Part shown: positions 1 through 6,332 of the stretch, piece after piece
How the letters are laid out: every line of letters starts with the position of its first letter
How positions within the stretch are numbered: the first letter of the stretch is position 1
Assembly: GCA_013813125.1 (NCBI GenBank)
Contig: JACCSH010000043.1
Coordinates: 1-7,508, forward strand
Source of the DNA: Nocardioidaceae bacterium
GTDB taxonomy: Bacteria > Actinomycetota > Actinomycetes > Propionibacteriales > Nocardioidaceae
Direction of reading: 5' to 3'
Length of the DNA stretch: 7,508 nt
The notes under the pieces: generated by a model
Told to the model about the DNA's origin: nothing
Database searches by the model: none
Seen by the model: only the letters and a program-made list of their open reading frames with translations
Made by a program: the position numbers and the translations under genes

Positions 1-365
1 GTGCAGAGGCGCACCGCCCCCAGGAAGACGGATTCGAAGGACGTCCGCCACTCGTCGTCCGACCTGGTCATCACCGAACCGGGCGGTGGACCACCCACAC
101 TGACCAGCGCACCGTCGAGCCGCCCGAAACGGTCTCGCGCAGCCTTGATCAGCGCGGCTGGCGCGTGTGGATCGGCGTTGTCGGCAACCAGGCCAGCAAC
201 GCAGTCGGCTCCTAGACTTCGCACAGCCTCGTCCACGGCATCCTGGAAGCGCGAAGACACCACCACCCGAGCGCCTTCCTGCACCAGAACTTCGGCGGTA
301 GCGCGACCCAGACCACGGCTAGCGCCTGTGACGATGTAGACGCGGTCGGTCAGCTGAAGATCCAT
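1..365 (-). CDS. Short-chain dehydrogenase/reductase, N-terminal part (3' end outside window)
   Basis: This is the N-terminal 121 residues of an SDR-family NAD(P)-dependent oxidoreductase; the gene continues past base 1. The frame opens at an ATG (363-365) and reads MDLQLTDRVYIVTGASRGLG. The Rossmann nucleotide-binding motif TGASRGLG is at residues 13-20, directly after the first beta strand. Arg39 after the second strand (VVVSSR) suggests a preference for NADP(H), which is inference. Asp62 (VADNAD) fits the adenine-contacting Asp. The usual NNAG motif after strand 4 reads SVGG (residues 89-92), followed by PPPG, a variant seen in some oxoacyl-ACP-reductase-like SDRs. The catalytic Ser and YxxxK lie outside the window, so substrate and activity cannot be judged. 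It sits 56 nt downstream of the ABC exporter on the same strand and may be cotranscribed with it. Family assignment is firm; the role is unknown. Confidence 0.9.
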   Translation of the reverse strand, partial: MDLQLTDRVYIVTGASRGLGRATAEVLVQEGARVVVSSRFQDAVDEAVRSLGADCVAGLVADNADPHAPAALIKAARDRFGRLDGALVSVGGPPPGSVMTRSDDEWRTSFESVFLGAVRLC

Positions 366-421
366 GCGGACATCTTGCCGCACCGACAAGCAGACGACCT
401 CGGGTACACCAACGGCCCCGG

Positions 422-2302
422 CTAGCGCAGAGCGAGCTCGGCTGCGTCTTGGTCGGCGAACTGGGTGCGGTAGAGGTCCGAGTAGAGCCCCCCGGCGGAG
501 AGAAGCTCGGCATGAGTGCCGCTCTCTACCACACGTCCCGCGTCGATCACGAAGATGCGGTCGGCGCCCCGCACCGTCGAGAGGCGATGCGCTATGACGA
601 TGGAGGTGCGACCTTCGAGGGCGGTGTCGAGAGCCCGCTGGACCGCGGCTTCCGACTCGCTGTCGAGGTGCGCCGTCGCTTCGTCGAGGACGATGATGCG
701 GGGCGCCTTGAGCAACAGGCGGGCGATGGCCAGACGCTGGCGTTCACCGCCACTCAAGCGGTAGCCCCGGTCTCCCACCACCGTGTCGAGTCCACCGGGC
801 AGCCCCGTCACGAGATCCCAAATCTGGGCCGCTTGGAGGGCAGCCACCAGTTGGTCGTCGCTCGCGTCGCGCCGTGCATAGAGCAGGTTGGCTCTGATGG
901 TGTCGTGGAACATGTGGGCGTCCTGGGTCACATAGCCGACCGCACTGTGGATCGACTCCTGGGTAAGGTCGCGCACGTCCTGCCCGCCGATTCGCACCGA
1001 TCCAGCGGTCACGTCGTACATCCGAGCCACCAGGTGGGTGAGGGTGGTCTTGCCGGCTCCTGACGGTCCCACCAGTGCCACCATCTGACCTGGCTCGACT
1101 CGGAGGTTGACGTCGTAGAGGATCTGCTGGCTGGCCAGAGCTTCGGCGCGGGAGACAACCTCGAGACTTGCCAGCGATATCTCGTCCGACGTCGGGTAGC
1201 GGAAGTCGAGGTGGCTGAACTCCACCGAGGTGGGCCCATCGTCCAGCTCGATCGCCTCAGGCAAGTCCCGGATCATCGGTTCCAGATCCAGAATCTCGAA
1301 GACGCGCTCGAAGGAGACGAGGGCTGTCATCACGTCTACCCGCACGTTGGACAGTGCCGTCAGCGGGCCGTAGAGGCGCCCCATCAATGCGGCCAGGGCC
1401 ACCAGCTCGCCGGGAGAGACTGAACCGGAGATAGCCAGGTGACCACCGATGCCGTACACGAGGGCTGTCGCCAAAGCTGCCACCAACGTGAGGGCGCTGT
1501 AGAAGATGCGACCCGTCATCGCGATCTTGATTCCGAGGTCGCGGACCGTCGCAGCCTTGGCGGCGAACTGCTCCTGCTCTTCTTGCGGCCGTCCGAACAG
1601 CTTGACCAGCATGGCACCACCCACGTTGAACCGCTCGGTGGTGATCGACGACATGACCGAGTTGGTCTCCATCTGCTGGCGGGTGAGGCCCGACAGCTTG
1701 CGTCCAGCCCACTTGGCCGGCAGCACGAAGACGGGCAGCAGCAGCAGGGCAAGCAGAGTGATCTGCCACGACAAGATGAGCATCGCAACCGTGACGAGAA
1801 CGAGGCTGATCACGTTGCTGACCACGCCGGACAAGACCGATGTGAAGGCTCGTTGCGCACCGATGACGTCGTTGTTCAGTCGAGAAACCAGTGCACCTGT
1901 GTGAGTGCGGGAGAAGAAGGCGAGCGGCATCTTCTGCACGTGGTTGAACACCTGCGTGCGAAGGTCGTAGATCAGCCCCTCCCCGATACGGGTGGAGTAC
2001 CAGCGCTGTGCCAACGTGAGCAGCGCTTCGCCGACCGCGATCGCGGCCACCACGAGCGCCAGGGTCGTCACCAGGCCGCCGTTGGACTTGAGCACACCGT
2101 CGTCGACGATCTTGGCGAACAGCAGGGGTGAGGCCACCACCAGGACCGCGTCAACGATGACCAGCAGCAAGAAGCCGATGATCGGGCGGAGATAGGGGCG
2201 GGCGAACGCCGCCACCCTGCGGGTCGTGCCGGGTGTCAGACCGTTGCGGCCCTCGGTCGGGTCCTGACGGCTGAACTGATGCACCATCCGCATCGGAGAC
2301 AT
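422..2302 (-). CDS. ABC exporter half-transporter (fused permease and ATPase), multidrug/lipid type
   Basis: A 626-residue membrane protein with an N-terminal type IV exporter domain and a C-terminal ATPase, expected to export lipophilic compounds or lipids as a dimer. Hydrophobic segments lie near residues 40-63, 77-97, 158-178, 179-196 and 265-310. The ATPase has Walker A GPSGAGKT at 412-419, Q-loop Gln460, signature LSGGE at 516-520, Walker B ending in Asp540-Glu541 (DEATAHLD) and switch His572. All catalytic residues are present, so a homodimer would have two active sites. An insertion of about 20 residues precedes the strand leading to Walker A (about 373-392). The frame stays open upstream to 2398, but those 32 codons are Cys/Arg-rich and unlike the family. 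I chose the ATG at 2302, preceded by a weak GGGTAG; ATGs at 2293 and 2287 are alternatives. The substrate cannot be inferred. The nearest neighbours on the same strand are the YjbR-like gene upstream and an SDR downstream. Confidence 0.93.
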   Translation of the reverse strand: MSPMRMVHQFSRQDPTEGRNGLTPGTTRRVAAFARPYLRPIIGFLLLVIVDAVLVVASPLLFAKIVDDGVLKSNGGLVTTLALVVAAIAVGEALLTLAQRWYSTRIGEGLIYDLRTQVFNHVQKMPLAFFSRTHTGALVSRLNNDVIGAQRAFTSVLSGVVSNVISLVLVTVAMLILSWQITLLALLLLPVFVLPAKWAGRKLSGLTRQQMETNSVMSSITTERFNVGGAMLVKLFGRPQEEQEQFAAKAATVRDLGIKIAMTGRIFYSALTLVAALATALVYGIGGHLAISGSVSPGELVALAALMGRLYGPLTALSNVRVDVMTALVSFERVFEILDLEPMIRDLPEAIELDDGPTSVEFSHLDFRYPTSDEISLASLEVVSRAEALASQQILYDVNLRVEPGQMVALVGPSGAGKTTLTHLVARMYDVTAGSVRIGGQDVRDLTQESIHSAVGYVTQDAHMFHDTIRANLLYARRDASDDQLVAALQAAQIWDLVTGLPGGLDTVVGDRGYRLSGGERQRLAIARLLLKAPRIIVLDEATAHLDSESEAAVQRALDTALEGRTSIVIAHRLSTVRGADRIFVIDAGRVVESGTHAELLSAGGLYSDLYRTQFADQDAAELALR

Positions 2303-2446
2303 CGGGCTACCCACAACCACACACGAACACCGACAACACCCGGTTTGTTCCTCGCTCTTCCCCCGCAACCTCACAGGCGATGCTGTGGAAGAGGTCACGC
2401 CGGGTTCGGGGCGCCTTCTGTCAGCGCGTTCGCCCAGCGCGGTCGG
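2303..2446. other. Intergenic region upstream of the ABC exporter
   Basis: This 144-nt stretch lies between the stop of the YjbR-like gene and the chosen start of the ABC exporter. The exporter frame remains open through its first 96 nt, but the translation is rich in Cys and Arg (CCRCSC) and looks non-coding. I see no terminator with a U tract and no convincing -35/-10 pair. It is long enough to hold a promoter for the exporter, so operon continuity from the upstream gene is uncertain. Confidence 0.5.
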
Positions 2447-2824
2447 CTAGATGTCGCTCTGCTCGACCAGCGCGCGAGGCGCCTGAATTCGCCAGGCGTC
2501 CTTGATCAGCTCTTCGAGCTCGTTGAGGTCGACGGCATCCAGTCGCACCAGAATCGCGGGATAGCCGTTGTAGTGCGGTTCGGTGAAGAACGTGTGGGGG
2601 TCAGAGGCGATCAACGCCTGTTTCTCCTCCTCGCCCGGGACCCGGACGGCCAGCACCGCCGGTTGCGGCACTCGCGCCTTCTTCGGAGATACCCGCTCGA
2701 GCCATACCCAGGCGGTGCTCTTGTGCTTTCCCTTGTTAGGCACGGAGAAGGCGAATCGGTCCTCGTCCTCCACCATCTCCGGAAGCGACAAGGCGATGCG
2801 CCGAACGTCTGCTTGGTCAGCCAT
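2447..2824 (-). CDS. MmcQ/YjbR family protein (DUF419)
   Basis: A 125-residue soluble protein of the MmcQ/YjbR fold, related to DNA-binding-like domains of the CyaY type. The molecular role of the family is not established. The family pattern is clear: an N-terminal helix ending in LSLPE (residues 12-16), a central strand region with FAFSV and a lysine-rich turn, and the characteristic motif FFTEPHYNGYPA at 79-90, followed by ILVRLDAVDLNEL and a C-terminal helix containing DAW. The length is typical. Start choice: a GTG at 2833 opens the frame three codons earlier, but GGAG at 2833-2836 sits 8 nt before the ATG at 2822-2824 and would overlap the GTG, so the ATG is preferred. It lies about 71 nt downstream of the ABC-F gene on the same strand and may share its transcript. 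Nothing in the sequence points to a specific substrate or ligand. Confidence 0.9.
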   Translation of the reverse strand: MADQADVRRIALSLPEMVEDEDRFAFSVPNKGKHKSTAWVWLERVSPKKARVPQPAVLAVRVPGEEEKQALIASDPHTFFTEPHYNGYPAILVRLDAVDLNELEELIKDAWRIQAPRALVEQSDI

Positions 2825-2832
2825 CCTCACCA

Positions 2833-2836
2833 CTCC
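2833..2836 (-). promoter_or_regulatory. Ribosome binding site of the YjbR-like gene
   Basis: GGAG on the minus strand, 8 nt before the ATG at 2824. It overlaps the alternative GTG start at 2833 and so decides in favour of the ATG. Confidence 0.6.
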
Positions 2837-2895
2837 AATCTTTGGCGCTTGAAGTCTCTCTCAGTACCCGCTTAGGACTCGCGCAAAGAACTGCC

Positions 2896-4494
2896 CTACG
2901 CGAGCGCGATCAGTTCCGCGTACTCGTCGTTCCAGTGGTCCTCGACACCATCGGGCAAGATCAACACCCGGTCGGGCTGCAAGGCCTGCACGGCACCTTC
3001 GTCGTGGGTCACGAGGACTATCGCTCCCTCATAGCTCTGAATCGCTCCCAGCACCTCTTCCCGGCTGGCCGGGTCCAGGTTGTTGGTCGGCTCGTCGAGC
3101 AGCAGCACGTTCGCTGTCGAGACCACGAGCGTTGCCAGCGCGAGGCGGGTCTTCTCACCGCCGGACAACACCCCGGCCGGCTTCTGCGCGTCGTCACCTG
3201 AGAACAGGAAGGACCCGAGGACGCTGCGAGCTTGCGTCTCGTTCAGGTCAGGGGCAGCGGACTGCATGTTCTCGTAGACAGTGCGAGACAGGTCGAGAGT
3301 CTCATGCTCCTGGGCGTAGTAGCCCAACTTGAGCCCGAAACCGGGCAAAACCTTACCGGTGTCTGACGTGTCGACGCCGCCGAGGATGCGGAGCAACGTC
3401 GTCTTGCCGGCGCCGTTGAGTCCGAGTACGACGACGCGGCTGCCCTTATCGATCGCGAGGTCGACATCGGTGAACACCTCAAGTGACCCGTAGGACTTCG
3501 ACAACTCCTCGGCCATGAGCGGCGTCTTGCCGCACGGTGCCGGTTTCGGGAAGGCAATTCTCGCGATCTTGTCGCCGCGCCGCTCGGCCTCGAGGCCAGA
3601 CATCAACCGTTCAGCCCGCTTGGCCATGTTCTGTGCGGCCGTCGCCTTGGTGGCCTTAGCTCGCATCTTGTTGGCCTGGGCCATCAACGTGGTCGCCTTC
3701 TTCTCGGCATTGCTGCGCTCACGCTTGCGGCGACGTTCATCGGTCTCACGTTGCTGCAGGTACTTCGTCCAACCGACGTTGTAGACGTCGACCTCGGCCC
3801 GGTTCGCGTCGAGGTGGAACACCTTGGTGACGGTCTCGTCGAGCAGTGCAACGTCGTGGCTGATGACCACCAGCCCGCCCTGGTGCGATGTGAGGAACTC
3901 TCGCAACCAGACGATGGAGTCGGCGTCGAGGTGGTTCGTCGGCTCGTCGAGCAGCAGTGTCTCGGCTCCGGAGAAAAGAATGCGAGCCAGCTCGACGCGT
4001 CGCCGTTGGCCACCTGAGAGCGTTTGCAGCGGTTGGCCGAGGACACGGTCGGGCAGGCCGAGGTTGGCTGCGATCTGGGCAGCCTCGGACTCCGCCGCGA
4101 ACCCTCCGGCGGCATGCAGCTCGGCATCGGCCTGGATGTAGCGTCGCATCGCCTTCTCGGCGGTTGCCGGGTCGGCGCTGCCCATCTGCTGCTCGGCCCC
4201 GCGGACCCGGCGGACGACATCATCGATTCCCCGGGCCGACAAGATGCGATCCCTGGCGAGCAGCGAGAGGTCACCGGTCCGGGGATCCTGCGGAAGGTAG
4301 CCGACCCGGCCGCTGCGGGTGACGGAGCCGCCCGCAGGTGAGGCTTCACCTGCCATGATCTTCGTCAACGTGGTCTTACCGGCGCCGTTGCGGCCCACCA
4401 GGCCGACTTTGTCGCCGGGTCCGACGCGAAAAGAGGCGTCGGTGACGAGGACTCGAGCACCTACGCGGATGTGCAGGTTGCGAACGGTGATCAT
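2896..4494 (-). CDS. ABC-F family ATPase (Rv1473-like)
   Basis: A 532-residue cytoplasmic protein with two ATPase domains and no membrane segments, as in ABC-F proteins, which act on the ribosome (translation control or antibiotic protection). Domain 1 has Walker A GRNGAGKT at 34-41, signature LSGGQ at 159-163, Walker B ending DEPTNHLD at 183-190 and His213. A charged linker at about 245-310, rich in Lys, Arg, Glu and Ala, forms the P-site-reaching region. Domain 2 has Walker A GLNGAGKT at 358-365, LSGGE at 443-447 and DEPTNNLD at 467-474. Both catalytic glutamates (184, 468) are present. From memory it closely resembles M. tuberculosis Rv1473, annotated as a macrolide transporter, rather than the EttA-type Rv2477c. 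The frame opens at 4539, but the ATG at 4492-4494 (MITVRNL) matches the usual family start; no strong Shine-Dalgarno is seen. It is transcribed divergently from the metallopeptidase gene. Whether it confers resistance cannot be told from sequence. Confidence 0.94.
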   Translation of the reverse strand: MITVRNLHIRVGARVLVTDASFRVGPGDKVGLVGRNGAGKTTLTKIMAGEASPAGGSVTRSGRVGYLPQDPRTGDLSLLARDRILSARGIDDVVRRVRGAEQQMGSADPATAEKAMRRYIQADAELHAAGGFAAESEAAQIAANLGLPDRVLGQPLQTLSGGQRRRVELARILFSGAETLLLDEPTNHLDADSIVWLREFLTSHQGGLVVISHDVALLDETVTKVFHLDANRAEVDVYNVGWTKYLQQRETDERRRKRERSNAEKKATTLMAQANKMRAKATKATAAQNMAKRAERLMSGLEAERRGDKIARIAFPKPAPCGKTPLMAEELSKSYGSLEVFTDVDLAIDKGSRVVVLGLNGAGKTTLLRILGGVDTSDTGKVLPGFGLKLGYYAQEHETLDLSRTVYENMQSAAPDLNETQARSVLGSFLFSGDDAQKPAGVLSGGEKTRLALATLVVSTANVLLLDEPTNNLDPASREEVLGAIQSYEGAIVLVTHDEGAVQALQPDRVLILPDGVEDHWNDEYAELIALA

Positions 4495-4562
4495 GGCAGC
4501 GCAGCGAGACTTTCGGGTGGGGATGAGGCACCCAAACACGTCATTCGGGGCGGGATACCTCT

Positions 4563-4589
4563 AGGCTACATGGCCCCGTGAGGTGTCAG
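4563..4589 (-). promoter_or_regulatory. Candidate promoter of the ABC-F gene
   Basis: On the minus strand, CTGACA (4589-4584) matches the -35 consensus TTGACA at five of six positions. TAGCCT (4568-4563) fits a degenerate actinobacterial -10 of the form TAnnnT. The 15-nt spacer is shorter than the usual 17. Transcription would start near 4556, giving a leader of about 60 nt. This is a pattern match only. Confidence 0.3.
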
Positions 4590-4602
4590 CAGATGAAATT
4601 GC

Positions 4603-4628
4603 GGGCACTGGAGAGGCGCCTCGTGCCC
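4603..4628. repeat. Nested palindrome in the divergent promoter region (candidate operator or leader hairpin)
   Basis: The outer arms GGGCAC (4603-4608) and GTGCCC (4623-4628) are perfect inverted repeats. Inside lies a perfect 10-bp palindrome GAGGCGCCTC (4613-4622), offset by a 4-nt TGGA bulge. It ends 43 nt before the metallopeptidase start and lies upstream of the candidate ABC-F promoter. It could be a regulator-binding site for the divergent pair or a hairpin in the metallopeptidase mRNA leader. It lacks a following U tract, so a terminator is unlikely. Confidence 0.5.
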
Positions 4629-4657
4629 TAGCTCAGATTTTCACCTCAGGCATATCG

Positions 4658-4663
4658 AAGGGA
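4658..4663 (+). promoter_or_regulatory. Ribosome binding site of the zinc metallopeptidase gene
   Basis: AAGGGA lies 8 nt before the ATG at 4672. This supports that start over later in-frame codons. Confidence 0.65.
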
Positions 4664-4671
4664 TCCAGTCG

Positions 4672-5625
4672 ATGAAGTTCAACCCGAAGGCGCGGCTCGA
4701 CACCAGCCAGATGCGCAGACGCGGTGGTCAGCGCACCTCGACTGGCTCACCACTGCCGGGCGGCATGGGAGGTGGCGGCTTCCCCATGCCGGGTGGCACG
4801 GGCGGCGGCATCGGCGGCATCATCGTCTTCATTCTGATCGCGATCGTGGCCACGCAGTGCACCGGTGTGACCAGCATTCCCGGTCTACCCGGCGGTGACG
4901 ACGAGGTTTCCACAGCGCCAGATGCTGCGAGCCTCGAGGCGTGTCAGACCGGCGAAGATGCGAACAACAGCCAGCTCTGCGCCATCCTCGCCACGGTCAA
5001 CGCCGTACAGGCGTTCTGGACCGACGCGCTTCCGGAGCAGACCGGCCAGGAATACCGCGAGGCCCAGATGCAGGAGTTCACCGGCGGGACCACTACTGAA
5101 TGCGGCCAGGCGTCGTCTGCGATGGGGCCGTTCTACTGCCCCGCCGACGAGTACGTCTATCTCGAGCTGGGTTTCTTCGATGCGATGCTGGAAGGGCAGC
5201 TCGGCGCCGAAGGCGGCACATTCGCCGAGGCGTATGTCGTCGCTCATGAGTACGGCCATCACGTCCAGAACATTCTTGGTGACCTGTCGCGGGCCCAAAG
5301 TGGTGGGTCGGGCCCGGAGAGCGGATCGGTGCGAGTGGAGCTTCAAGCTGACTGCTATGCCGGAGTGTGGGCTAACTCCGCCACCACCGTGGTAGACGAG
5401 AACGGCGAGGTGTTCATCACCGAGCTCACCCAAGCAGACATCGAACAAGCGATCGACGCAGCGTCGGCCGTGGGTGACGACCGCATCCAGGAGCGCACGC
5501 AGGGCCAAGTGAACAAGGAGTCCTGGACGCACGGCTCCGCCGACCAGCGCATCCGCTGGTTCATGACGGGCTACGAGAAGGGACTGGTCTCGTCCTGCGA
5601 CACCTTCTCCGCGGCCACTCTCTGA
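4672..5625 (+). CDS. Membrane-anchored neutral zinc metallopeptidase (YpfJ family)
   Basis: A 317-residue protein of the YpfJ/neutral zinc metallopeptidase family (PF04228 type). The N-terminus opens with MKFNPKARLDTSQMRRRGG, a family hallmark. A Gly/Pro/Met-rich stretch (about 25-46) and one hydrophobic segment (about 47-61, GGIIVFILIAIVAT) follow. Positive charges before that segment suggest N-in topology with the catalytic domain outside the cytoplasm. The zinc site HEYGHH is at 192-197 (HExxH with catalytic Glu193), and ELQADCYAG at 223-231 probably supplies the third ligand. Six cysteines lie in the outer domain (91, 103, 144, 156, 228, 309) and could pair as disulfides, consistent with an oxidising location; the pairing is inference. 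Length is near typical. The physiological substrate of the family is not known to me. It is the only plus-strand gene in the window, with its own ribosome binding site, and ends 4 nt from the stop of the convergent acVLRF1 gene. Confidence 0.93.
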   Translation: MKFNPKARLDTSQMRRRGGQRTSTGSPLPGGMGGGGFPMPGGTGGGIGGIIVFILIAIVATQCTGVTSIPGLPGGDDEVSTAPDAASLEACQTGEDANNSQLCAILATVNAVQAFWTDALPEQTGQEYREAQMQEFTGGTTTECGQASSAMGPFYCPADEYVYLELGFFDAMLEGQLGAEGGTFAEAYVVAHEYGHHVQNILGDLSRAQSGGSGPESGSVRVELQADCYAGVWANSATTVVDENGEVFITELTQADIEQAIDAASAVGDDRIQERTQGQVNKESWTHGSADQRIRWFMTGYEKGLVSSCDTFSAATL

Positions 5626-5629
5626 CCGC

Positions 5630-6298
5630 CTACCGAGGATCGGTGATCTCGATGGGAACGGAGCGGGTGGTTTCGATCGCGTGCATCAGCACGTCGCGCT
5701 TGGGGTCTGCCACTCCCCCGAGCCAGCGCTGAGGCCGGTCGGCCAACCGGGCCAGGCGAGGATCCGACAGCACATGGGTCACGGCGGCTCGATCGCCACC
5801 CAATGCCAGGAGGTCCAGCGAGCGGGCACGGGGCGCCAGGATTCTCCCGACATGGCCCGCGGCGGCGTCGAAGGCTTCCCGCGCCTGGTTGTCGCGTCGT
5901 CGAGCGAACCGCTGCTGTGACCAGCCGCCGGCTTTGGACCGGCTTTGCACGTGCCGCTGGCCGACTTTGGACTCGCGGACCTCGGCGCCGACGACGTGGG
6001 CCACCGCGAAGCCTCCCCGTCGTACGAGGATGACACCCACCTGCCAGGGCTGCTGAAGATGTGACCACAGCTCCGGCAAAGTGCGCAGGTCGGCTCGGTC
6101 GGCGAACGGGAGAGGCCATGTGGCGTTCGTGCCGTCGGGGGAAGTGGCATGGACGGACTCGGCTGAGATCCTCCAGGTGGTGCCCGGATGCTGCGTCTCA
6201 AAGCGAGAGACCCAGCCCTCCAGCCGTCGCCATGGAACGACGGCCTGCCGGACCGGCCGCTCCGGCTCAGTCTCGTCGGGAGTCTGCGAGGATCTCAC
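5630..6298 (-). CDS. acVLRF1 family peptidyl-tRNA hydrolase (Vms1-like release factor)
   Basis: A protein of about 222 residues resembling the actinobacterial clade of Vms1-like release factors (acVLRF1). These have an eRF1-like catalytic domain thought to cleave peptidyl-tRNA on stalled or split ribosomes. The key segment is KAGGWSQQRFARRRDNQA at 122-139, in which the eRF1 GGQ is replaced by a GxxQ-type loop. Gln128 (G125-W-S-Q128) is the likely catalytic residue and the Arg-rich helix after it should contact RNA. Before it are strands with VGVILVRRGGFAVAHV (87-102) and after it a C-terminal domain (LDLLALGGDRAAV). The frame is open back to 6478, inside sufT, but that part is a shadow. I chose the GTG at 6296-6298, preceded by GGTGGG; a GTG at 6316 is possible. 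It begins about 34 nt after the sufT stop and is probably cotranscribed. The family call is from motif memory, not a search. Confidence 0.85.
   Translation of the reverse strand: MRSSQTPDETEPERPVRQAVVPWRRLEGWVSRFETQHPGTTWRISAESVHATSPDGTNATWPLPFADRADLRTLPELWSHLQQPWQVGVILVRRGGFAVAHVVGAEVRESKVGQRHVQSRSKAGGWSQQRFARRRDNQAREAFDAAAGHVGRILAPRARSLDLLALGGDRAAVTHVLSDPRLARLADRPQRWLGGVADPKRDVLMHAIETTRSVPIEITDPR
5632..5644. repeat. Short hairpin at the convergent gene ends
   Basis: ACCGA (5632-5636) and TCGGT (5640-5644) form a perfect 5-bp stem with a 3-nt loop just past the metallopeptidase stop, inside the last codons of the acVLRF1 gene. It is the only hairpin near the junction and has no U tract, so its role as a terminator is doubtful. 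Confidence 0.25.
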
Positions 6299-6332
6299 GG
6301 CCAACCCACCGATCACCGCACAGGCAGAGTGG

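Larger units (their letters stand above)
4495..4671. other. Divergent intergenic region between the ABC-F and metallopeptidase genes
   Basis: These 177 nt separate two divergently transcribed genes and should contain both promoters. Visible elements are a candidate minus-strand promoter (4563-4589), a nested palindrome (4603-4628), a ribosome binding site for the plus-strand gene (4658-4663) and a loosely spaced inverted pair TGAGGTG (4579-4585) and CACCTCA (4642-4648) flanking the palindrome. No small open reading frame looks convincing. Confidence 0.7.

Noticed and set aside
449..1063. Plus-strand open frame of 204 codons opposite the ABC exporter ATPase domain
   Set aside because: It lies wholly antisense to conserved Walker and signature motifs. 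Its translation resembles no known domain and is explained by high GC.
1439..2131. Plus-strand open frame of 230 codons opposite the exporter membrane domain
   Set aside because: It is antisense to a well supported gene, with a composition rich in His, Arg, Gln and Asp and no recognisable motif.
2403..2440. GCGC-rich inverted and direct repeats after the YjbR-like gene as a terminator
   Set aside because: The arms are only 4 bp, the loop is variable and there is no U tract. This is expected by chance at this GC content.
2279..2875. Plus-strand open frame of 198 codons spanning the YjbR-like gene
   Set aside because: It is a shadow of the minus-strand gene, which has a clear family motif and ribosome binding site.
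2896..4494. Reading the ABC-F protein as a macrolide efflux transporter
   Set aside because: It has two ATPase domains and no membrane segments, so it cannot be a transporter by itself. Resistance cannot be inferred from sequence alone.
4885..5532. Minus-strand open frame of 215 codons opposite the metallopeptidase
   Set aside because: The plus-strand frame carries HEYGHH and a good ribosome binding site. The antisense frame has no family features.
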